In this document: positions 57,806 through 64,000 of the stretch, piece after piece
How positions within the stretch are numbered: position 1 is the stretch's first letter
Layout: each line of letters starts with the position of its first letter
The notes under the pieces: generated by a model
What the model saw: only the letters and a program-made list of their open reading frames with translations
Database searches by the model: none
What the model was told of the DNA's origin: nothing
DNA from: Rhodococcus opacus B4
GTDB lineage: Bacteria; Actinomycetota; Actinomycetes; Mycobacteriales; Mycobacteriaceae
Assembly: GCF_000010805.1 (NCBI RefSeq)
Contig: NC_012522.1
Location: forward strand, 6,572,001-6,636,000
Length of the DNA: 64,000 nt
Direction: 5' to 3'
Made by a program: the position numbers and the translations under genes

Positions 57806-57875
57806 GTAGGCAACCATAGGGCGCTATTGAGGGGCAGTCAATAGCCTATTGACCTTCATTCAGTAGTCTTGTCCC
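57806..57875. promoter_or_regulatory. Divergent leaderless promoters with triple TetR operator
   Basis: Three half-sites, CTATTGA (57824-57830), TCAATAG (57838-57844) and CTATTGA (57846-57852), form two overlapping palindromes: 7-7-7 and a 7-1-7 exact palindrome. The BVMO -10 box (minus TATGGT, 57818-57813) and the TetR -10 box (TAGTCT, 57864-57869) flank them, each 6-7 bases from its start codon. One repressor binding here could shut both genes. Confidence 0.65.
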
Positions 57876-58514
57876 ATGGACGTTGTGAAGCGGACCCGCC
57901 TCAGCCCCGAACAACGGCGCGCGCAACTGATCGACCTCGGCGCCAAGATGCTGGCCGAGCGCCCCCTCGAGCAGATCTCGGTCGAGGACATCGCAGATCA
58001 GGCCGGTGTTTCCCGCGGCCTGCTGTTCCACTACTTCGCGTCGAAGCACGACTTCCACCTCGAGATCGTGCGGCACACCAGCAGCGAGATGCTCGCCCGC
58101 ACCGCACCCGACCCGTACGTCGGGGAATCGCGCGATCCGATGCAGATCCTGCGTTCGGTGCTCGCGTCGTACGTCGACTACGTCACCGAGAACCGGGGCA
58201 CGTATGTCTCGCTCCTACGGGGGACGGCGAGTGGAGACCCCGACATGCGGGCCGTCTTCGAGCAGACCCGCGCCGTGATGTCCGAACGGACCCTCGAACA
58301 ACTGCCCGCGATCGGCATCGAGCCCACCCGCGCGGTCGACCTCGCCGTCCGTGGCTGGATCGCCTACGTCGAGGAAGTCACGATCACCTGGCTGCGCGAC
58401 CCGCACCTGACCCGTGACGAACTGATCGAACTCAACGTCCAGGCTCTTCCCGCGCTGGCCATCGCCGCGGCACCCGAGATCGCGGCCGCGCTGGCGTCGG
58501 CCACCAGGACCTGA
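57876..58514 (+). CDS. TetR-family repressor
   Basis: A 212-residue regulator with the N-terminal helix-turn-helix EQISVEDIADQAGVSRGLLFHYFASK (about 33-58, with the V-S-R-G-L-L-F-H-Y-F recognition region) and a ligand-binding C-terminal domain. It is divergent from the BVMO operon with only 70 bases between, holding palindromic half-sites at both promoters, so it most likely represses both and responds to a ketone, ester or related ligand. Start ATG 57876 is six bases from its -10 box. Confidence 0.9.
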   Translation: MDVVKRTRLSPEQRRAQLIDLGAKMLAERPLEQISVEDIADQAGVSRGLLFHYFASKHDFHLEIVRHTSSEMLARTAPDPYVGESRDPMQILRSVLASYVDYVTENRGTYVSLLRGTASGDPDMRAVFEQTRAVMSERTLEQLPAIGIEPTRAVDLAVRGWIAYVEEVTITWLRDPHLTRDELIELNVQALPALAIAAAPEIAAALASATRT

Positions 58515-58564
58515 CACCCCTAACGCCCTGAGCGCACGCGTAGTGCCCGCGGGGGACACCGGTT

Positions 58565-59149
58565 TTGGCGAATCTCGTGATCGCACTGATCCTGCTGTTC
58601 CAGCGCGTCGGGGATCGTCCCCTCACCCGCGCAATCCACGCGGGACTGTTTCTGGCCGTCGCCGGCATGGCGCTCGGGTACCTGATGGGATTCGAGGGCA
58701 GACAGACCACGACGGACGCGAGCGGCCGCGTCGTCGAACTTGCCGCGCGGCACAGCGTCGGCGTCACCGACGAGAATCCCGGTCTGCCGGTCACCAACCG
58801 GAGCACGTCTGGTGGCGACGTCCGCATCCCGCACTTCTTCGGACTGCACGGGCTGCAGGTGATGCTGATCGGCGCCCTCGTCCTGAGCGTTCTCGCGTCG
58901 CGGATCCCGTGGCTGCGCAGCGAGGAAACCCGCGCCTCCCTGACGGTCGTTCTGGCGCTCGCCTGCACCGGGCTGCTCGGCGTGCTCACCTGGCAGGCAT
59001 TCCGGGGCCAACCGCTGATCCACCCGGACGCCCCGACCCTCACCGCCCTCGGCGGACTCCTCGCGGCCACCGCCCTCGCAGTCCGGGCAATCAGATCGCG
59101 GGCCGGGACGGGCAGTAGGGATCCGAGTGGACGCACCCGTTCTGGGTAA
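58565..59149 (+). CDS. Membrane protein, possibly truncated at the N terminus
   Basis: A protein of up to 194 residues with about four membrane segments and HFFGLHGLQVMLIGALVL in the middle, two likely metal or haem-type histidines, and a disordered 60-residue loop (TTTDASGRVVELAARHSVGV). I do not recognise the family. The only starts are TTG 58565 or GTG 58577, both placed inside or just before a hydrophobic stretch (NLVIALILLF), with an in-frame stop shortly upstream and no ribosome site, so the original N-terminal helix may have been lost. The C terminus is basic. Confidence 0.5.
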   Translation: MANLVIALILLFQRVGDRPLTRAIHAGLFLAVAGMALGYLMGFEGRQTTTDASGRVVELAARHSVGVTDENPGLPVTNRSTSGGDVRIPHFFGLHGLQVMLIGALVLSVLASRIPWLRSEETRASLTVVLALACTGLLGVLTWQAFRGQPLIHPDAPTLTALGGLLAATALAVRAIRSRAGTGSRDPSGRTRSG

Positions 59150-59162
59150 ACGCACCCGTTCT
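59131..59162. repeat. Direct repeat of a 13-base unit near the kgd terminator region
   Basis: ACGCACCCGTTCT occurs at 59131-59143 and again at 59150-59162. An inverted copy of its first seven bases (GGTGCGT, near 59178) follows, so a stem is possible. The stretch 59150-59332 shows no gene and probably holds the 3' end signal of kgd. Confidence 0.45.
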
Positions 59163-59332
59163 CGGGCGCGAAAAGAGGTGCGTGGGCAAAGAAGGGGTGC
59201 GCGTCGTCGGGCGGGGATGTGACCCGGGCCGGGGACGGGCAGTAGATACCACGAAACCGGGCCGAATCCACTCCGTGGAGTGAACTCGACCCGGCTCAGT
59301 GGCAGATCGGACGCTCAGCCGTTACACGCTCG

Positions 59333-62300
59333 TCAGCCGAAGGCCTCGTCGATGATCTCTTGCTGTTCCACAGCGTGCACCTTGCTCGAACCCGAGGACG
59401 GTGCCGACATCGAACGACGCGAGATGCGCTTGATTCCGGACAGCTTGTCGGGCAGCAACTCGGGCAGAGCGAGACCGAAGAACGGCCACGCACCCTGGTT
59501 CGCCGGCTCCTCCTGAACCCACCGGAACTCGGTGGCGTTCGGGTAGCGGTCCAGCGTCTCGCGGAGACGACGGCTCGGAACCGGGTACAGCTGCTCGATG
59601 CGGACGATCGCGATGTCCTCGCGGTTGTCCTTCTGCTTCTTCGCCAGCAGTTCCCAGTACAGCTTGCCGCTGACGAGGAGGATACGACGGACCTTGTCGC
59701 GTTCGGCGTCGCCCGTCTCGTACGTCGGCTCCTCGAACACCGAGCGGAACTTGCCGGTGGTGAAGTCCTCGACGTCGGAGACCGCGGCCTTGTTGCGCAG
59801 CATCGACTTCGGCGTGAAGACGACCAGCGGGCGGCGGATTCCGTCGAGCGAATGACGACGCAGCAGGTGGAAGTAGCTTGCCGGGGTGGACGGCACGGCC
59901 ACGGTCATCGAACCCTCGGCGCACAACTGCAGGAAGCGCTCGATACGCCCGGACGTGTGGTCGGGACCCTGACCCTCGTGACCGTGCGGCAGCAGCAGCA
60001 CGACGTCGGACAGCTGACCCCACTTGGCCTCACCGGACGAGATGAACTCGTCGATGATCGACTGCGCACCGTTGACGAAGTCACCGAACTGCGCCTCCCA
60101 CAGCACGAGCGCGTCCGGGTTGCCCACGGAGTAGCCGTACTCGAAGCCGACGGCGGCGAACTCGCTGAGCGCGGAGTCGTAGACCAGGAACTTGCCGGGG
60201 TTCTCGCTGCCGAGGTTCTGCAGCGGGGTGTACTCCGCGCCCGTCTTGCGGTCGATGAGGACCGAGTGACGCTGCGTGAACGTGCCGCGCTTGGAATCCT
60301 GGCCGGACAGACGAACCATCTTGCCCTGGTCGACCAGCGATCCGAACGCGAGCAGCTCGGCGAAGGCCCAGTCGATCTTGCCCTCGCGCGACATTTCGCG
60401 GCGCTTCTCGATGACCGGCTTGACGCGCGGGTGCACGGTGAAGCCCTCGGGCAGGTTGACGAACGCGTCGCCGATCCGCTCCAGCACCGACTCGTCGACC
60501 GACGTCTTCAGCTTCGTGGGCAGCACCTGGTCGAGCTCCACCGACTCACTGGGCTCCGGCGTGTACTTCTCGAGTTCACGAACCTCGTTGAACACCCGTT
60601 CCAGCTGGCCCTGGTAGTCGCGCAGGGCGTCTTCGGCTTCCTTCAGCGAGATGTCGCCGCGGCCGATCAGGGATTCGGTGTAGCTCTTGCGGACGCTGCG
60701 CTTGGTGTCGATCACGTCGTACATCGCCGGCTGCGTCATCGACGGGTCGTCGCCCTCGTTGTGACCGCGACGGCGGTAGCAGATCATGTCGATGACGACG
60801 TCCTTCTGGAACTTCTCCCGGAAGTCGACGGCGAGCTGGGCGACCCAGACACAGGCCTCGGGGTCGTCGCCGTTCACGTGGAAGATCGGCGCGCCGATCA
60901 TCTTCGCGACATCGGTGCAGTACTCCGACGAACGGGAGTGCTCCGGGGCGGTGGTGAAACCGACCTGGTTGTTGACCACGATGTGCACGGTGCCGCCGGT
61001 GCGGTATCCGCGCAGCAGCGCCAGGTTCAGCGTCTCGGCCACGACACCCTGACCGGCGAACGCGGCGTCGCCGTGCAGCATCAGCGGGAGGACGGTGAAG
61101 CCGTCCTCACCCTTGTCGAGGATGTCCTGCTTCGCGCGGACCAGGCCCTCGAGGACCGGGTCGACAGCCTCGAGGTGCGACGGGTTCGCCGTCAGCGACA
61201 CGGTGATGTCGTTGTCACCGAACATCTGGATGTACGTGCCCTCGGCACCGAGGTGGTACTTCACGTCGCCGGAGCCGTGAGCGGCCGCCGGGTTCATGTT
61301 GCCCTCGAACTCCGTGAAGATCTTCGAGTACGGCTTGCCGACGATGTTCGCGAGAACGTTGAGGCGTCCGCGGTGCGGCATGCCGATGACGACCTCGTCG
61401 AGCTGGTGCTCGGCGGCCTGGTCGATGACGGCGTCCATCATCGGGATGACGGACTCGGCGCCCTCGAGTGAGAAGCGCTTCTGGCCGACGTACTTGGTCT
61501 GCAGGAACGTCTCGAACGCCTCGGCGGCGTTGAGCTTGCTCAGGATGTACTTCTGCTGAGCGACCGTGGGCTTGACGTGGTGCGCCTCGACCCGGTCCTG
61601 CAGCCACTGCTGCTGCTCCGGCTCCAGGATGTGCGTGTATTCGACACCGACGTGGCGGCAGTACGCGTCGCGCAGCACGCTGAGCACGTCGCGCAGCTTC
61701 ATCTTCTCCTGGGCGTGGAACCCGCCGACCTTGAACTCGCGGTCGAGGTCCCACAGCGTCAGGTCGTGCGTCGTGACGTCCAGGTCGGGGTGGCTCTTGA
61801 ACTTGTCCTTGACGAACTGCAACGGGTCCGTGTCGGCCATCAGGTGGCCGCGGTTGCGGTACGCCGCGATCAGTTCGAGGACGCGGGTGTTCTTGTCGAC
61901 CGCGCCTTCGGAGACGTCCTGACGCCAGCGGACCGGCTCGTACGGGATGTGCAGCGAGTGGAAGATCTCGTCGTAGAACTCGTCGCTGATCAGCAGTTTG
62001 TGGATGGTCCGCAGGAAGTCGCCGGATTCCGCGCCCTGGATGATGCGGTGGTCGTACGTCGAGGTCAGCGTCATGAGTTTGCCGACGCCCATCTCGGCGA
62101 TCTTCTCGTCGCTCGAACCCTGGAACTCCGCCGGGTACTCCATGGCGCCGGCACCGATGATGGCGCCCTGGCCGTTCATCAGGCGCGGCACGGAGTGCAC
62201 GGTGCCGATGCCACCGGGGTTGGTGAGCGAGATCGTGACACCCGAGAAGTCCTCGGCGGTGAGCTTGCCGTCACGCGCGCGCCGGACGATGTCCTCGTAG

Positions 62301-63112
62301 GCGCTGTAGAACTGCGTGAAGTTATGGGTGTCGGTGTTCTTGATCGCGGCGACGACGAGGGATCGGTTGCCGTCCTTGCCCGGCAGGTCGATGGCCAGGC
62401 CGAGGTTGGTGTGTGCGGGGGTGACCGCGTTGGGCTTGCCGTCGATCTCGGCGAAGTGCCGGTTCATGTTCGGGAACGCCTTGACCGCCTGCACGATCGC
62501 GTAACCCAGCAGGTGCGTGAACGAGATCTTGCCGCCGCGGGTACGGGCGAGGTGGTTGTTGATGACGATCCGGTTGTCGAACATCAGCTTCGCAGGGATG
62601 GCGCGAACACTGGTGGCGGTCGGAATGGCCAGCGAGGCCGACATGTTCTTCGCGACGGCAGCAGCTGCGCCGCGGAGAACCTTCGACTCGTCGGCGGCGG
62701 GCGCGGGGGCGGACGCCTTCGCGTCCTTCGCCGGGGCGGCCTTCGCGGGTGCGGCCTTCGTGGGGGCCTCGGTCTTCGGGGCGGCAGCCTTCGGAGCTGC
62801 ACCGTTGGGTGCAGTCTTGGCGGCGGCACCGTTGGCCGGCTTGGTCTGAGGCTTGGGTGCGGTCGCGGACTCGGAGACCGGGGGAGTCGAAGCCGTGGCG
62901 GAGGGAGCGGCAGCCGGTGCGGCGGTGGTGGTGCCGTTCGTGCCGTGTCCGTTGGCTGCGCCTGCCTTGGCGGCGGCTGCGTCGGGAGAATAATCCGTCA
63001 GGAATTCGTGCCAACTCGCGTCCACGGACGACGGATCGTCCTGGAAACGCTGGTACATTTCGTCAACCAGCCACTGGTTCTGTCCGAACTGGGATGTAGA
63101 ACTGCTGCTCAC
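59333..63112 (-). CDS. kgd: Multifunctional 2-oxoglutarate dehydrogenase/decarboxylase (E2-E1 fusion)
   Basis: A 1259-residue enzyme with the actinobacterial fusion: N-terminal segment, Ala/Pro/Lys-rich linker (about 45-145), a succinyltransferase E2 catalytic domain (about 160-370, with LTSTYDHRIIQGAESG; His355 in the acyltransfer motif) and a thiamine-diphosphate E1 domain (VIGMPHRGRLNVLAN, then HVNGDDPEACVWVAQLAVDF and the YRRRGHNEGDDPS signature). It decarboxylates 2-oxoglutarate in the TCA cycle and can form 2-hydroxy-3-oxoadipate or succinic semialdehyde, as for M. tuberculosis Kgd (Rv1248c, about 1231 residues). GTG 63112 begins SSSSTSQFGQNQWLVDEMYQ. A CRP-like site lies 101-116 bases upstream. 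Confidence 0.96.
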   Translation of the reverse strand: MSSSSTSQFGQNQWLVDEMYQRFQDDPSSVDASWHEFLTDYSPDAAAAKAGAANGHGTNGTTTAAPAAAPSATASTPPVSESATAPKPQTKPANGAAAKTAPNGAAPKAAAPKTEAPTKAAPAKAAPAKDAKASAPAPAADESKVLRGAAAAVAKNMSASLAIPTATSVRAIPAKLMFDNRIVINNHLARTRGGKISFTHLLGYAIVQAVKAFPNMNRHFAEIDGKPNAVTPAHTNLGLAIDLPGKDGNRSLVVAAIKNTDTHNFTQFYSAYEDIVRRARDGKLTAEDFSGVTISLTNPGGIGTVHSVPRLMNGQGAIIGAGAMEYPAEFQGSSDEKIAEMGVGKLMTLTSTYDHRIIQGAESGDFLRTIHKLLISDEFYDEIFHSLHIPYEPVRWRQDVSEGAVDKNTRVLELIAAYRNRGHLMADTDPLQFVKDKFKSHPDLDVTTHDLTLWDLDREFKVGGFHAQEKMKLRDVLSVLRDAYCRHVGVEYTHILEPEQQQWLQDRVEAHHVKPTVAQQKYILSKLNAAEAFETFLQTKYVGQKRFSLEGAESVIPMMDAVIDQAAEHQLDEVVIGMPHRGRLNVLANIVGKPYSKIFTEFEGNMNPAAAHGSGDVKYHLGAEGTYIQMFGDNDITVSLTANPSHLEAVDPVLEGLVRAKQDILDKGEDGFTVLPLMLHGDAAFAGQGVVAETLNLALLRGYRTGGTVHIVVNNQVGFTTAPEHSRSSEYCTDVAKMIGAPIFHVNGDDPEACVWVAQLAVDFREKFQKDVVIDMICYRRRGHNEGDDPSMTQPAMYDVIDTKRSVRKSYTESLIGRGDISLKEAEDALRDYQGQLERVFNEVRELEKYTPEPSESVELDQVLPTKLKTSVDESVLERIGDAFVNLPEGFTVHPRVKPVIEKRREMSREGKIDWAFAELLAFGSLVDQGKMVRLSGQDSKRGTFTQRHSVLIDRKTGAEYTPLQNLGSENPGKFLVYDSALSEFAAVGFEYGYSVGNPDALVLWEAQFGDFVNGAQSIIDEFISSGEAKWGQLSDVVLLLPHGHEGQGPDHTSGRIERFLQLCAEGSMTVAVPSTPASYFHLLRRHSLDGIRRPLVVFTPKSMLRNKAAVSDVEDFTTGKFRSVFEEPTYETGDAERDKVRRILLVSGKLYWELLAKKQKDNREDIAIVRIEQLYPVPSRRLRETLDRYPNATEFRWVQEEPANQGAWPFFGLALPELLPDKLSGIKRISRRSMSAPSSGSSKVHAVEQQEIIDEAFG

Positions 63113-63212
63113 GGCAGGTGTTCGCCTCGTTTCTATTTCGGTACCCGATCAGAGCGCCTATATACATGAGACTAGCCCTCGCGTGTGACGTGTAGATCGC
63201 CAGGCCCGCACG

Positions 63213-63228
63213 TGTGAGCTGTCTCACG
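63213..63228. promoter_or_regulatory. CRP/GlxR-like site upstream of kgd
   Basis: TGTGA-GCTGTC-TCACG differs by one base from TGTGA-N6-TCACA. It lies 101-116 bases before the kgd start and overlaps the ABC gene stop codon. GlxR controls several TCA genes in Corynebacterium; this site is a candidate for the same link. Confidence 0.4.
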
Positions 63229-64000
63229 GCCAACCGATGGGGTCACCATCGATGACGGTTCTCGCCCCGCGATTATTCCCCGCCCCGGTCTCCGCCGCAT
63301 CCCACAGTCCCGAATAGTGGCCACCGGCATAGCGCAGGGTGGCGTGCGAACCTGTTTCCACCACCCGCCCCTTGTCGATGACGAGGATCACATCTGCCCG
63401 GGCAGCGGTGGCCAGCCGGTGGGCCACCACCACCGACGTGCGGGTGCGTGTCACACGGCTGCTCGCCTCGAGAACTACCTGCTCGGTGGCCGGATCGAGC
63501 GTTGCGGTCGCTTCGTCGAGCAGCAGCAGATCGGGGTCGACGAGCTCGGCCCGGGCGAGCGCGATCAGCTGGCGCTGGCCCGCCGACAGGCCCTGCCCGC
63601 GCTCACCGATGGGGTGATGCATCCCACCCCGCAATTCGGCGATCGTGCCCAGCGCTCCGACCGCGCGGGCCGCGTTCTCGATCTCTTCCCGGCTCGCATC
63701 CGGGCGGCCGTAGGCGATGTTGGTGGCGACGGTCCCGGTGAACAGGTGGGCTTCCTGGGGGACGACGCCCAGCCGTCCGCGGTACTCGCCGAGGGGGTAC
63801 CGGCGGAGGTCCACGTCGTCCACGAGCACCGTCCCCGACGTCGGGTCGTAGAAGCGGGCGAGCAGCTTCACGATCGTCGACTTGCCCGCACCGGTCCGGC
63901 CGACCAGTGCGACGGTGGTGCCGGCGGGGATGTGCAGATCGATATCGGTGAGGGCGTCGCTGTCCGCGCCCTGATAGCGGAACCCGACGTCGCGCAGGCA
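63224..64000 (-). CDS. ABC exporter fusion protein, C-terminal part (partial at window edge)
   Basis: The window holds the last 258 codons of a gene that continues past 64000. It encodes an ATPase domain with Walker A GRTGAGKST, Q-loop VVPQEAHLFTGTV, signature GLSAGQRQLIALARA (with A in place of the usual G in LSGGQ), Walker B LLLLDEATATLD and H-loop VVVAHRLATAARAD, followed by a short Gly/Arg-rich tail. The type is that of half- or full-size exporters such as Rv1272c/Rv1273c-like proteins; the transmembrane part lies outside. The stop overlaps a CRP-like site of kgd. Confidence 0.85.
   Translation of the reverse strand, partial: CLRDVGFRYQGADSDALTDIDLHIPAGTTVALVGRTGAGKSTIVKLLARFYDPTSGTVLVDDVDLRRYPLGEYRGRLGVVPQEAHLFTGTVATNIAYGRPDASREEIENAARAVGALGTIAELRGGMHHPIGERGQGLSAGQRQLIALARAELVDPDLLLLDEATATLDPATEQVVLEASSRVTRTRTSVVVAHRLATAARADVILVIDKGRVVETGSHATLRYAGGHYSGLWDAAETGAGNNRGARTVIDGDPIGWP

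Noticed and set aside
59360..61471. 703-codon open frame on the plus strand opposite kgd
   Set aside because: It is antisense to the strongly conserved E1 domain, and its translation is low-complexity Arg/Val/Asp sequence typical of high-GC shadow frames.
1..64000. tRNA, rRNA, CRISPR array, insertion sequence or prophage
   Set aside because: I read both strands for tRNA-like cloverleafs, regularly spaced repeats, transposase motifs and integrases, and found none I can support.

Overview
The window is 64 kb of high-GC actinobacterial chromosome with dense coding, many GTG starts and no RNA genes, insertion sequences, prophage or CRISPR that I can see. Gene content and order point to Mycobacteriales, most likely a large-genome Rhodococcus of the jostii/opacus kind (inference from gene repertoire: F420-type PPOX protein, GpgS, LpqY-SugABC, fused 2-oxoglutarate dehydrogenase Kgd, Baeyer-Villiger oxygenase).

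Layout. 1-8.5 kb: a PPOX-fold oxidoreductase, an unknown CxxC protein, then a proline-catabolic operon (pruA, putB-like) followed by a rhomboid-like protein, a short acyl-CoA synthetase, an MDR reductase and a PucR-type regulator. 8.5-12.1 kb: an anchored VWA protein, a DUF1622 membrane protein and an amino-acid permease. 12.1-40.9 kb: a long block in the same order as the Mycobacterium tuberculosis Rv1201c-Rv1238 region as I remember it: dapD, dapE, two LOG-like proteins, fadD6-like, folP2-like, gpgS, a DivIVA-domain protein, tag, a DUF3117 protein, an RlmA-like methyltransferase, the divergent pair glgA/glgM and glgC, an O-methyltransferase, sigE-rseA-htrA-tatB, mrp, two tandem lytic transglycosylases (M. 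tuberculosis has one), a DUF1003 protein, an MgtE-N/CBS protein, an extra malyl-CoA-lyase-like gene, a stress-type membrane protein, and the trehalose importer lpqY-sugA-sugB-sugC. 40.9-45.7 kb: an inserted accessory group (MFS exporter, winged-helix protein, ParB/sulfiredoxin-fold protein overlapping a metallophosphoesterase, SUFU-domain protein) that separates sugC from corA. 45.7-59.2 kb: corA, a PHP phosphoesterase with a small membrane protein, malic enzyme with a structured leader, an osmoprotectant ABC system with two different binding proteins, an esterase-SDR-BVMO operon with a divergent TetR regulator, and a possibly truncated membrane protein. 59.3-64 kb: kgd and the 3' part of an ABC exporter gene that runs off the window.

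How the genes work together. Several sets form pathways: lysine/peptidoglycan precursor synthesis (dapD, dapE); alpha-glucan and methylglucose-lipopolysaccharide precursors plus trehalose recovery (glgA/glgM, glgC, gpgS, lpqY-sugABC); envelope stress (sigE, rseA, htrA); Mg transport (corA, MgtE-N protein); osmoprotection (OpuC-like set); ketone or cyclic ketone oxidation (BVMO, SDR, esterase under TetR); and TCA/anaplerotic carbon flow (Kgd, malic enzyme, malyl-CoA lyase).

The most distinctive sequence signals are: a TANNNT -10 box placed 6-8 bases before the start codon of at least fourteen genes, implying extensive leaderless transcription; a triple CTATTGA/TCAATAG operator between BVMO and TetR; a leader with a terminator hairpin and an 18-bp palindrome ahead of malic enzyme; two long perfect hairpins each followed by an overlapping short GAA-loop hairpin; and the overlapping ParB-fold/phosphoesterase pair. 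I see no wholly new multi-gene defence-like system; the ParB-fold/phosphoesterase group is the best candidate for undescribed biology.
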